Source: Bordetella genomosp. 10
GTDB lineage: Bacteria > Pseudomonadota > Gammaproteobacteria > Burkholderiales > Burkholderiaceae_B
NCBI RefSeq assembly: GCF_002261225.1
Contig: NZ_NEVM01000002.1
Location: 992,001 to 1,056,000, forward strand
DNA: 64,000 nt
Reading direction: 5' to 3'
Notes under the pieces: model-generated
Told to the model about the DNA's origin: nothing
Seen by the model: the letters and a program-made list of their open reading frames with translations, nothing else
Databases searched by the model: none
Shown here: positions 18,468 through 26,227 of the stretch, one piece after another
Position numbering within the stretch: position 1 is the first letter of the stretch
Layout: every line of letters begins with the position of its first letter
Translations under genes and position numbers: made by a program

Positions 18468-19565
18468 CTAGTGGCTGTATTGGCCGGCCGCCAACGCGGC
18501 CTCCGGGTCGGCGCCCAGGCCCGGTCCGTCCGGCACCCGCACCCAGCCTTTTTCTATGGGTACGCTCAGCCCGTAAGGCACGTGGGCCAATTCGACATAA
18601 AGGCGCTCCAGCGCCACTTCCTTTTGCTGCGCCGCGATCAGATGCAGGCTGGCGAGGTAGCCCGGGCCGAAAAAAGCCACCTGCGGCGCGCAGGCGACCG
18701 GCCCGTCGCCGCAGCGTTGGGCGATGCGCCAGGCGGCGCTCAGTCCCAGCTTGATGACGCTGGGCTGCACGTACTGCACGACGGCATCCTCGGCCATGCG
18801 TTCCAGGGCCAGGGCATTGGCGGCATTTTCGCCCACGGCCAGCGCGATGCCGCAGGTCTCCTTCAAGCGCGCCAGCGCGCGGTCGTCCTCGGGCGTCCAG
18901 AGCGGTTCCTCGATCCAGAACGGATCGTGGGGCGCCATGGCGGCGATGGCGGCGGGCGCTTCGTCCGGCAGCCAGGCGCAGTTGGTGTCCACCATGATGG
19001 GAACGCCGGGACCGGCGGCGCGCCGCGCGGCGGCCAGGGCGTCGGCGGTGCGCTCGTGCAGCTTGATCTCCGTATAGCCCTCGTTCAGCGCGCGGGTGGT
19101 CACCGCATCGAGCTTGCCGGCATCGCCGTAATACTGCAGCAGCGAGGCATAGACGCGCACGCGGTCGCGCCGCTTGCCGCCCAGCAATTCATGAAGCGGG
19201 ACGCCGGCGCGCTTGGCGCGCAGGTCCCATAAAGCGATATCGAGTCCGGCCAGCGCATGGACCACCGGTCCGGACCGTCCCAGATTGTGCAGCGCACGCT
19301 GCATGGTCGGGAGCAGGGTGGCGTCGTCGCCGTCCTTGCCGCGCGCCAGCGGTTCGATCAGCGTTTCGAATATCGCCGTCAATGCGCGTGGTTCCACGCA
19401 ATAGGATTCGCCCCAGGCCACGGCGCCGTCCTCGGTACGCACACGCACCAGGGCGCTGTCCAGCTTGTCGCGCGGCCGGCCGGCGAACAGGGGCGGCGGG
19501 CTCCAGTGATGGAAAGGCAGGCGCATGGGAATGCACTCAACGGAGACGATGGCGTTGGCGGGCAT
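18468..19565 (-). CDS. Mandelate racemase/muconate-lactonizing enzyme family protein
   Basis: A 365-residue enolase-superfamily enzyme: capping domain (about 1-120), then a barrel. The acid-base region is EGYTEIKLHER near residue 165, where the usual KxK is K-L-H. Metal ligands fit Asp in IMVDTNCAW (about 190), Glu in FWIEEPLW (about 217) and Glu in LAVGENAAN (about 243). The family dehydrates, racemises or cycloisomerises carboxylic acids after abstracting the alpha proton; substrate is unknown. It is followed by a Bug gene and divergent from a LysR regulator across a strong dyad operator, forming a compact uptake-plus-catabolism module. Confidence 0.88.
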   Translation of the reverse strand: MPANAIVSVECIPMRLPFHHWSPPPLFAGRPRDKLDSALVRVRTEDGAVAWGESYCVEPRALTAIFETLIEPLARGKDGDDATLLPTMQRALHNLGRSGPVVHALAGLDIALWDLRAKRAGVPLHELLGGKRRDRVRVYASLLQYYGDAGKLDAVTTRALNEGYTEIKLHERTADALAAARRAAGPGVPIMVDTNCAWLPDEAPAAIAAMAPHDPFWIEEPLWTPEDDRALARLKETCGIALAVGENAANALALERMAEDAVVQYVQPSVIKLGLSAAWRIAQRCGDGPVACAPQVAFFGPGYLASLHLIAAQQKEVALERLYVELAHVPYGLSVPIEKGWVRVPDGPGLGADPEAALAAGQYSH

Positions 19566-19647
19566 GGAGGAGGGACGGCCTTTCGTTGGTATGGGATTGA
19601 TAGGGGTTGGGATAGGTCGATATGGCCGGCATTCTTGCGGCGTCCCA

Positions 19648-19686
19648 CCATATGGTCAAATAGATAATCTGACTATTTCCATATGG
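19648..19686. promoter_or_regulatory. 39-bp dyad operator between the enolase-superfamily and LysR genes
   Basis: Two CCATATGG octamers (19648-19655 and 19679-19686) flank the inverted pair AAATAG (19658-19663) and CTATTT (19673-19678). The whole unit is an interrupted dyad ending 7 bp before the LysR ATG at 19694, in an AT-rich island of an otherwise GC-rich region. Position and symmetry fit a LysR-type site controlling both directions. Confidence 0.65.
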
Positions 19687-19693
19687 TTTTCAT

Positions 19694-20593
19694 ATGATCA
19701 GCCGCCGTGAGCTCACCTTGCTGCGCGCGATGTACCTGCATGGCACGGTGACGGCGGCCGCGGCCGCCTCGGGCATGACGCAGCCCGCCGCCAGCGCCTT
19801 GCTGCGCGACATGGAAGTGCGCCTGGGTTTCGCCCTGTTCAGCCGCGAACACCGGCGCCTGCGCCTCACCAGCCAGGGCCGCGCCTTGATTCCCGAGGCG
19901 CTCAATGCCCTGGCGGGCCTGGAGGCGGTGGACCGGATGGCCGGCGACATTCGGCAGGGGGCGCAGGCGCGGCTGGCCGTGGGCGCCGTGGCCATCGCGG
20001 CGTCCAGCCTGCTGCCGGCGGCGTTGGCCGGAATGCGGCGCGCGCATCCCGCCGTGGCGGTCACCGTGCGCGCCGGCACGGCGCTGGACATCATCGAAAT
20101 GGCGGTCGACCATCGCATCGACCTGGGCATCCTCATCGGCTCGCCCGAGACCGACCAGCGCGTCGCCAGCCAGCCCTTGGGACCCTTGGGCTTGTATGCG
20201 GTCTTGCGGCGCGATCATCCGTGGGCGCGGCGCAAGACGCTTGCGCTGGAGGAGGTAGCGGAGGCGGGACCTATCGTGCTCGCCACGGCCTTGCCGGCGG
20301 GCCGGGCGACCCGGCAGGCGCTGGACGCGCGCGGATTGCCTTACCGGCCCATCATCGAAGTCGTGCAATCGTCGGCGGCCTGCGCGCTGGCCGCGGAAGG
20401 GCTGGGCGTCGCCATCGTCGAGAGCCTGGGCGCGCACTATGCGCGGCGCCAGGGGTTGGCGGCGCGCCACCTGCTGGACGTGGAGGAGCCGGCGCTGGCC
20501 CTGGTGTGGCCGCGCGACCGCGCGATGAGCGCGGCGGCGCAGAGCCTGCGGGACGGCTTGCTTGCGCAGGCGCGGCTGCGCCTGCGCGCTTGA
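19694..20593 (+). CDS. LysR-family transcriptional regulator
   Basis: A 299-residue LysR-type regulator with N-terminal HTH (about residues 1-62; VTAAAAASGMTQPAASALLRDMEVRLG) and a periplasmic-binding-like effector domain. A high share of Ala and Arg is normal for this genome. It is divergent from the enolase-superfamily/Bug pair; its start lies 7 bp from the dyad operator at 19648-19686, consistent with autorepression and control of that operon. It converges on a small lipoprotein gene (3-bp gap). Confidence 0.92.
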   Translation: MISRRELTLLRAMYLHGTVTAAAAASGMTQPAASALLRDMEVRLGFALFSREHRRLRLTSQGRALIPEALNALAGLEAVDRMAGDIRQGAQARLAVGAVAIAASSLLPAALAGMRRAHPAVAVTVRAGTALDIIEMAVDHRIDLGILIGSPETDQRVASQPLGPLGLYAVLRRDHPWARRKTLALEEVAEAGPIVLATALPAGRATRQALDARGLPYRPIIEVVQSSAACALAAEGLGVAIVESLGAHYARRQGLAARHLLDVEEPALALVWPRDRAMSAAAQSLRDGLLAQARLRLRA

Positions 20594-20596
20594 GGA

Positions 20597-20755
20597 TCAG
20601 TAACGGTAGGAAGGCGGCGGAGGCGGCGGCGGGGCGTCGTGGTCATGATGCCAATCGCGGTCGCGCCGGTCGTAGTCGTGATGGTCGCGTTCGACGACGC
20701 AGCCCGTCAGCAGGAAGACGGGCAGGAGCAGAGAGGCGATAAGGATACGAGTCAT
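20597..20755 (-). CDS. Very small predicted lipoprotein
   Basis: A 52-residue protein: a signal peptide with lipobox LLTGC (Cys at about residue 18), then a His/Asp/Arg-rich stretch (RDHHDYDRRDRDWHHDHD) and a Pro run before SYRY. The charged His-rich segment could bind metal, but this is a guess. The ATG at 20755 is chosen because it puts the signal peptide at the N-terminus; a longer in-frame upstream extension looks non-coding. It is close to, but divergent from, the copper gene copC. Confidence 0.65.
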   Translation of the reverse strand: MTRILIASLLLPVFLLTGCVVERDHHDYDRRDRDWHHDHDAPPPPPPPSYRY

Positions 20756-20769
20756 AGGGGCGCTCTTGG

Positions 20770-20799
20770 TGTCAGATCGTTGTGATGTCAGATCGTTGT
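20770..20799. repeat. Direct repeat TGTCAGATCGTTGT x2
   Basis: Two identical 14-mers at 20770-20783 and 20786-20799 (period 16) lie just upstream of the small lipoprotein ATG at 20755, inside the divergent region shared with copC. They could be a regulator site or a slippage duplication. Confidence 0.7.
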
Positions 20800-20976
20800 A
20801 AGACCAGGCCCGCGGCATCGCGGCGTTGCCGCGCCGGCCGCTGGCCATGCTACACGGACGGCATAAGCAACTGCCTAGCAAGCAGCAGGCCCGGCCGGCA
20901 TTTCGTGTAGGCTGGAATCTTAGACCGTCGCCGCTGTCCTAACGGTTTCTCGATCAGGCGGTGTGTATCGCCATCT

Positions 20977-21018
20977 AACATCCCATCTTCAACATCCCAC
21001 ATCCCAACATCCAACATT
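20977..21018. repeat. Short ACATCC-type tandem repeats in the copC leader
   Basis: Five degenerate copies of (A)ACATCC(CA) occur directly upstream of the copC ribosome-binding site (AGGAG at about 21023). They form a C/A-rich, G-poor leader. No regulatory role is established. Confidence 0.6.
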
Positions 21019-21033
21019 CGTCAGGAGCCTCCC

Positions 21034-21396
21034 ATGTCCCATAGAACCGCCCTGGCCGTCGCCCTGCTTGCCGCGCTGCCGCAGATGGCGTGGGCGCACG
21101 CGCATTTGAAGCAGTCGAGTCCCGCCAAGGATGCGGTGGTGCAGACGTCGCCGGCGCAAGTCACGGCCAGCTTCACGGAAGGCCTGGAGCCCGCGTTCTC
21201 GTCGTTGACGCTGGTCGATGCGGCGGGCAAGCCGGTGGACGGCGCCAAGGCCGCCCCCGCGCCGGGCGACGACAAGACCCTGGTCCTGCCCGTCGCCACG
21301 CCTTTGCCGGCGGGGGCCTACACCGTCAAGTGGCAAGCCCTTTCCAAGGACGGCCACAAGACGCAAGGCGATTGGTCTTTCACGGTGAAGCCGTAA
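21034..21396 (+). CDS. copC: Periplasmic copper-binding protein CopC
   Basis: A 120-residue CopC/YobA-family copper carrier. The signal peptide ends WA-A21, so the mature protein starts H22-A-H-L, supplying the N-terminal His copper ligand typical of the family. The C-terminal KDGHKTQGDWSFTV provides the conserved Asp and His of the Cu(II) site. It lacks the Met-rich Cu(I) loop of plasmid CopC, so it is probably a Cu(II)-only type. The copD-like gene follows 49 bp downstream. AGGAGCCTCCC before the ATG gives the ribosome site. Confidence 0.93.
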   Translation: MSHRTALAVALLAALPQMAWAHAHLKQSSPAKDAVVQTSPAQVTASFTEGLEPAFSSLTLVDAAGKPVDGAKAAPAPGDDKTLVLPVATPLPAGAYTVKWQALSKDGHKTQGDWSFTVKP

Positions 21397-21445
21397 TGGC
21401 CGTCGTGGCGCCCGGTCATGCCGCCCATGCGCTGACGCCGCGGTG

Positions 21446-22357
21446 ATGTCCTTGTTCGCCGTTTTCGCCGCCAGCCGTTTCATCGCCTATGCCAGCGGCT
21501 TGCTGCTGTTCGGCGCCAGCGCCATGCTGGCGATGGTCGGAAGCCCATCCCTGGCGCAATCCGCGCGGGCGCGCCTGCGCACGCTCATGCTCGCCGCCGC
21601 CGTCCTTGGCGTGGTGTCCGTCCTGCTGTTGCTGCCTTTGCAGACGGCCTCCATTGCCGGCGATCCCCATGCGATGCTGGATCCGTCCATGCTGGGCACG
21701 GTCGCCTGGCAGACGCGCTATGGACAGGCGTGGCTGTTGCGCGTGCTGGGCGTGCTGGTATTGCTCGCCGTGGTGCGGTCGGCGCCCCAAGGCGAGGGCG
21801 CGCCGGTCTCGCGGGACGCCTGGCAGGCCCTGGTCGCCGCCCTGGCCCTGGCGCCGCTGTGCCTCAGCGGCCACGCCGCCATGCAGGAGGGCGGCGCGGG
21901 CATGGTGCATGCCTTGGCGGACTTCATCCACTGCCTGGCCGCCGGCTTCTGGCTCGGCGCGCTGCCCGTGTTCCTGCATTGCCTGCGCGCCTGGGAGCAG
22001 CCCGATGCGCGCGCGCCGGCGGGCCGCGCCCTGATGCGCTTCTCCACGGCCGGCCACGTGGCCGTCGCCCTGTTGCTGGCGAGCGGGGCGGTCAATGCCT
22101 GGATGATCGTGGCGCCGGCGGGACTGGACATCGGCGCCGCCTATCAACGCCTGCTGCTGTTGAAGATACTGCTGGCGCTGGCGATGACCTTGCTGGCCAT
22201 CGTCAATCGCTATCGCTGGATACGCCGCCTGCGGGCGGCGCGCGAACAGGCCCTGGCCCGCATCCGCCGCAATTCCGTCGCGGAGCTGGCGCTGGGCGCC
22301 TTGGCCCTGGCGGTCGTGGGATGCCTGGGGCTGATGGCGCCTGGGCCCATGTCCTGA
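21446..22357 (+). CDS. copD: CopD-family copper-resistance membrane protein
   Basis: A 303-residue inner-membrane protein with about eight hydrophobic helices, matching the CopD domain: DFIHCLAAGFWLGALPVFLHCL near residue 155, RFSTAGHVAVALLLASGAVNAWM near residue 195 and YQRLLLLKILLALAMTLLAIVNRYR near residue 233. CopD works with periplasmic CopC to move copper across the inner membrane. The start is ATG 21446, or GTG 21443 just before it. It is co-directional with copC and converges on a LysR gene. Confidence 0.9.
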   Translation: MSLFAVFAASRFIAYASGLLLFGASAMLAMVGSPSLAQSARARLRTLMLAAAVLGVVSVLLLLPLQTASIAGDPHAMLDPSMLGTVAWQTRYGQAWLLRVLGVLVLLAVVRSAPQGEGAPVSRDAWQALVAALALAPLCLSGHAAMQEGGAGMVHALADFIHCLAAGFWLGALPVFLHCLRAWEQPDARAPAGRALMRFSTAGHVAVALLLASGAVNAWMIVAPAGLDIGAAYQRLLLLKILLALAMTLLAIVNRYRWIRRLRAAREQALARIRRNSVAELALGALALAVVGCLGLMAPGPMS

Positions 22358-22407
22358 TTCCTGGCGGGGAGATCCCGCAAGCGGCGATATGATTCCGGCG
22401 CCGCCGG

Positions 22408-23391
22408 TCAATTGGCCCGCGATTCCAGCGGCGTGCGATTCAGGAAACGCTCGAAGGCGGTCAGAAAGGCCTGTTCCGGCGCGGTCAGCTTGCGCTGCTT
22501 GTGCCAGGTCAGGAAGACGTCGATCTCGGCCACGCTTTCTTCGGGCGGCAGGCGGCGCAATTCGCCGCCGAGTATGTCCTGGCGTATCAGGTGCTCGGGA
22601 AAGAAGCTCAGTCCGACGCCGGCCACCACCAGCCGGCGCAGTTCCTCGATATGCGGCGAGGTGCCGACGATGCGGCCGGTGAACCCGCGCTGGTCGCGGA
22701 AGATGGTCAAGGGCGACAGCGTGTCGCCGATCTGGTCGCTGGCGAAGCAGACGAAATTCTGGTCCATCAGGTCTTCGATCACCACGCGGCGCTTGGAGAA
22801 CAGCGGATGGTGGCGGCCGCAGACAACCGCGTAGCGATGGCGCAGGAACAGGCGCCGGTACAGCGACTCCACCGGCTTGCGGCACAGGCAGATGCCCAGC
22901 GCCGGCACGCGCTTGGTCAGGGCGTCCAGGATGGCGGCGCTCTGCTGGACGTCGATCTGGAATTCGATGCGGGGATAGCGGCGGTGGAAATGCGCCAGGA
23001 AGTCGTCATAGGCCGAACTCTGCACGCGGCTCATGACCAGCAGGCGCAGCGTGCCGGCGACTTCGGCGGTGTCCTGGTCCTGCAGCGCCGCGGTCTCGAT
23101 GCGCGCCATGGTGCCGTACATGTCGCGGGCGATGGCATAGACTTCCTCGCCCAGGCCGGTCAGCCGGAATTCGCCGTTGCGGCGGTGCAGGAGCAGGCCG
23201 CCCACGGCGTCCTCCAGCCGCTTGAGCGCCTGGCTGACGGCCGGCTGGCTCAGGTGCAGCACGCCGGCGGCGCGCCCGATGCCGCGTTCCTGCACCACGA
23301 ACATGAAGGTGCGCAGCAGGTTCCAGTCCATGCGCTCGTGCACCAGCGGCAGCGAGGAGGCGGGTCGATTCGAAGAAGATGCCAATGCCAT
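22408..23391 (-). CDS. LysR-family transcriptional regulator
   Basis: A 327-residue LysR-type regulator. The HTH (IGRAAGVLHLSQPAVSQALKRLEDAVG) lies at about residues 36-62, after a 20-residue N-terminal extension; Met21 (ATG 23331, MDWNLLRTF) is an alternative start that gives a canonical length. The effector domain is typical (LRLLVMSRVQS onward). It is third in a row on the minus strand after the MFS transporter and the deacetylase-like gene (95-bp gap). It is the best candidate to bind the paired 20-bp repeats upstream of the MFS gene. Confidence 0.9.
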   Translation of the reverse strand: MALASSSNRPASSLPLVHERMDWNLLRTFMFVVQERGIGRAAGVLHLSQPAVSQALKRLEDAVGGLLLHRRNGEFRLTGLGEEVYAIARDMYGTMARIETAALQDQDTAEVAGTLRLLVMSRVQSSAYDDFLAHFHRRYPRIEFQIDVQQSAAILDALTKRVPALGICLCRKPVESLYRRLFLRHRYAVVCGRHHPLFSKRRVVIEDLMDQNFVCFASDQIGDTLSPLTIFRDQRGFTGRIVGTSPHIEELRRLVVAGVGLSFFPEHLIRQDILGGELRRLPPEESVAEIDVFLTWHKQRKLTAPEQAFLTAFERFLNRTPLESRAN

Positions 23392-23486
23392 GAAATCGCG
23401 CGGGAGGTCGGTCGTCGGCTCCCGGCCGGCGTAGCCCCGGGAGCCGTCCGGGCCGTCATCCCTCCCGCGCGCCCCGTCGGTGGGGA

Positions 23487-24506
23487 TCAAGCGGCGGCCA
23501 GGCCGGTGAAGAACCGGGTGGCGTTGGATTCCAGCCCTTCGATATAGTAGCCGCCTTCCTGCACGATGACGGTCGGCAGCTTGAACTCGCCGACCGCGCG
23601 TCCCAGTTTTTCGAATCCGTCCTCGCTGACCGCGACCATCGCCTGCGGGTCCTTCTCGAAAATATCGAAACCCAGCGACAGCACCAGGGCGTCGGGCTGG
23701 AACAGCGCGATGGCCTTGCGCGCCTGCGCCAGCTTGTCGAAGAACACCGATTCCGGCGAGCCGTGCGGCATGGGCAGGTTGATGTTGTAGCCGTAGCCCG
23801 CGCCGGCGCCGCGTTCGTCCTCGAAGCCGGTGACCACCGGATAGAAGTTCTCCGGGTCGCCGTGGATGGAGACGTAGAGCACGTCGTCGCGCTCGTAGAA
23901 GATTTCCTGGATGCCCTGGCCGTGGTGCATGTCCGTGTCCAGGATCGCCACCTTGCCGAACTTGCGGCGCAGGTGCTGCGCGGCGATGGCGGCGTTGTTC
24001 AGGTAGCAGAAGCCGCCGGCCGCGTCGCGGCGGGCATGGTGGCCGGGCGGCCGGCACAAGGCATAGGACTGGCGCTGGCCGGCCAGCAGGTCCTCGGCGG
24101 CGGCGATGGCGCACTGGGCCGCCCAGTAGGCCGATTGCCAGGTGTGGGGCCCGACCGGGCAACTGCCGTCGGCCAGGTAGCGCGCGGCCTGGGCCAGCAC
24201 GCCGCGCAGGGCATTGCGCTCGCGCACGAACACGTTGGACACCACTTCGTCGCCCCAGTCGCCGGGCAACTGCTTCCACATGGCGTGGGCGTCCTGCAGG
24301 AAGCGCAGGTAGTCCAGCGAGTGCACCGCGGAAATCGGGCCGGCGCCGTGGTCGGCCGGCGCCTGCACGTCGAAGCCCAGCTTGCGGGCCGCGCCGACCA
24401 GGCCGTCCAGGCGGGCCGGGATTTCCTGCGGGGTGCGCATCTTGCCGCGCGAGAAATAGGTCTGCGGATGATGCAGTTTCTGGTCTTCGTGAAAATAGGC
24501 CTTCAT
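23487..24506 (-). CDS. Histone-deacetylase-family / acetylpolyamine amidohydrolase-like enzyme
   Basis: A 339-residue zinc amidohydrolase of the HDAC superfamily. Its N-terminus MKAYFHEDQKLHHPQTYFSRG is characteristic of bacterial acetylpolyamine amidohydrolases. The active site is clear: RPPGHHARRDAAGGFCYLNN (tandem His), DTDMHHGQGIQ (zinc Asp/His), LSLGFDIFEKDP (second zinc Asp) and QEGGYYIEG (transition-state Tyr). The family deacetylates acetylputrescine, acetylcadaverine or acetylspermidine. Its ATG overlaps the stop of the upstream MFS transporter gene (24503-24506), indicating coupled translation and suggesting that the transporter imports its substrate. Confidence 0.93.
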   Translation of the reverse strand: MKAYFHEDQKLHHPQTYFSRGKMRTPQEIPARLDGLVGAARKLGFDVQAPADHGAGPISAVHSLDYLRFLQDAHAMWKQLPGDWGDEVVSNVFVRERNALRGVLAQAARYLADGSCPVGPHTWQSAYWAAQCAIAAAEDLLAGQRQSYALCRPPGHHARRDAAGGFCYLNNAAIAAQHLRRKFGKVAILDTDMHHGQGIQEIFYERDDVLYVSIHGDPENFYPVVTGFEDERGAGAGYGYNINLPMPHGSPESVFFDKLAQARKAIALFQPDALVLSLGFDIFEKDPQAMVAVSEDGFEKLGRAVGEFKLPTVIVQEGGYYIEGLESNATRFFTGLAAA

Positions 24507-25840
24507 GCCTGGTTGCTCCCAAAGTGCAAGGCGGCGCTGCCTTGCCGGCGCTTGGCGTTCAGGCCCAGCACGGAAAGCAGCGACAGCAGCGAGATGATCG
24601 TGAACAGCAGGGCGAGCGGCATCCAGTCGCCCTTGAATTTCTCCGCCAGGATGGTGCCCACCAGCGGCGTCAGCCCGCCGAAGATGGCGCCCGACAACTG
24701 ATAGGCCATGGAAATGCCGGTATAGCGGATGCGGGTGGGGAAGCAGTCGCTGACGTAGCCGGCGACCACCGCGTAGAACGCGCTCATGAACAGCACCGCG
24801 ATGGCGACGCCGGCGGTGATGGCGGCCAGCGAGCCGCGGTCCACCAGCGCGAACATGGCGTAGGGCGTGAACAGCGACAGGAAGGACGTGATGGCCAGGA
24901 AGCGCAGGTTGCCGATGCGGTAGGCGATCCAGGCCGACAACGGCGTGATGAAGAACTGCATGATGGACACGACCAGCAGGCAGTCCAGGATCACCGCGCG
25001 GCTCATGTGCAGGTACTGGGTGGTGTACGCGATCATGAAGGTGTTGGTGAAGTAGAAGCCGGCGATGCCCAGCACGTTGGCGCCCACCGCCAGCGCCAGC
25101 ATGCCGGGCGCGCCGGTCAGCACTTCCACCAGCGGCGCGCGCGTGGCCGGCCCGCGCTTGGCCTGGGCTTCCCGTTCCCGCAGGAAGTCGGGCGATTCAT
25201 TCACGCTCAGGCGGATGACGAAGCCGACCACCAGCAGCACGGCCGAGAACAGGAAGGGCACGCGCCAGCCCCAGCTCAGGAAGGCCGCGTCGCCCAGGCC
25301 GGTCATGATCTTGAACATCACGGTGGACAGGATCAGGCCGGCGGGGCTGCCCAGTTGCGCGAAGGACGCGAAGAAGGCGCGCTTGTCCTTGTCGGGCGAA
25401 TGCTCGCCCGCCATCAGCACCGCGCCGCCCCATTCGCCGCCGACGGCGATGCCCTGCACCACGCGCAGCAGGACCAGCAGCACCGGCGCCCAGATGCCGA
25501 TGCTGTCGTAGGTCGGCAGCAGGCCGATGAAAATGGTCACCAGGCCCATCATCAGCATGGTGATGACCAGCGATTTCTTGCGGCCGATGCGGTCGCCGAT
25601 ATGCCCGAACAGGGCGCCGCCCAGCGGCCGGGCGAAGAAGCCCACGGCGAAGGTGCCCAGCGAGGCCAGGGTTCCGTAGAAGCCGTTCGCCGACGGGAAG
25701 AAGAGCTTGCCGAAGACCAGGGCGGCGGCGGTGGCGTAGATGTAGAAGTCGTACCATTCGATCATGGTGCCGACGAAGGCGGCGGCCGAGGCGCGCACCG
25801 GTTGGTGCGCGGTCGAGGCGGTGGCGGCATTTCCCCTCAT
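24503..25840 (-). CDS. MFS transporter, metabolite:H+ symporter (ProP/ShiA-like) type
   Basis: A 445-residue twelve-helix major-facilitator transporter of the MHS subgroup. Signatures: FVGTMIEWYDFYIYATAAAL near residue 20, FARPLGGALFGHIGDRIGRKKSLV near residue 72 and RVVQGIAVGGEWGGAVLMAGEH near residue 125. The MHS group carries osmolytes, carboxylates and shikimate; here coupling to the acetylpolyamine-amidohydrolase-like gene suggests an acetylated amine or related solute. The ATG at 25840 is chosen, with GAGAG upstream; an in-frame GTG at 25879 lies farther out. Tandem 20-bp repeats occur about 100 bp upstream. Confidence 0.92.
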   Translation of the reverse strand: MRGNAATASTAHQPVRASAAAFVGTMIEWYDFYIYATAAALVFGKLFFPSANGFYGTLASLGTFAVGFFARPLGGALFGHIGDRIGRKKSLVITMLMMGLVTIFIGLLPTYDSIGIWAPVLLVLLRVVQGIAVGGEWGGAVLMAGEHSPDKDKRAFFASFAQLGSPAGLILSTVMFKIMTGLGDAAFLSWGWRVPFLFSAVLLVVGFVIRLSVNESPDFLREREAQAKRGPATRAPLVEVLTGAPGMLALAVGANVLGIAGFYFTNTFMIAYTTQYLHMSRAVILDCLLVVSIMQFFITPLSAWIAYRIGNLRFLAITSFLSLFTPYAMFALVDRGSLAAITAGVAIAVLFMSAFYAVVAGYVSDCFPTRIRYTGISMAYQLSGAIFGGLTPLVGTILAEKFKGDWMPLALLFTIISLLSLLSVLGLNAKRRQGSAALHFGSNQA

Positions 25841-26227
25841 GTCTTGTCTCTCGAAGTGGGTTGAGGTGTGGGAGGCCACCGTTATACGCCCGCCGTCCGC
25901 CAGAAGAAAAATTCTGTTTTCTTATTTTTGCCATTCACCAGATTTATGAGGGATAACCCTTGTTTATAGGGGTGAACCCTTGGATTTCGGGGCCGGCTGG
26001 CAGGGGAATGACGGCTTTCAAGTTTATTTTTTAGGTGTCTATTCCTGAATGATAGGATTCAGGAACTTCCCATGAAGTCGGCGTATCCCTGTCGTATCCC
26101 TGTTTCCTGGAACGGGACATGACATATCTGGAAGACGCGCCCCGGTTTCGCACCTTTGTCGAGCGCGTGGGCAGCGCCGTCGGGCAGGGCGGCGCCGCAA
26201 CGGCAATTGCCGGACCGGGCCGGCGGG
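25841..26227. other. 387-bp intergenic region upstream of the MFS gene
   Basis: The half nearest the MFS gene is AT-rich and carries two 20-bp direct repeats at 25943-25982. The part near the IclR gene contains a 62-codon plus-strand ORF (26119-26307), which I do not consider coding. A short AT-rich patch at 26020-26045 may be a promoter. Confidence 0.5.
25943..25982. promoter_or_regulatory. Tandem 20-bp direct repeats, putative operator
   Basis: TTTATGAGGGATAACCCTTG is followed immediately by TTTATAGGGGTGAACCCTTG. Period is exactly 20 bp (near two helical turns), and each copy contains an internal dyad of the form GGG-N4-CCC. Position, about 100 bp upstream of the MFS-deacetylase operon, suggests activator sites, likely for the LysR protein encoded downstream. 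Confidence 0.6.

Noticed and set aside
22408..24522. 704-codon frame that could read as a LysR protein fused to an upstream domain
   Set aside because: The N-terminal part is a shifted-frame shadow of the deacetylase-like gene; the LysR homology begins at 23391 with its own ATG.
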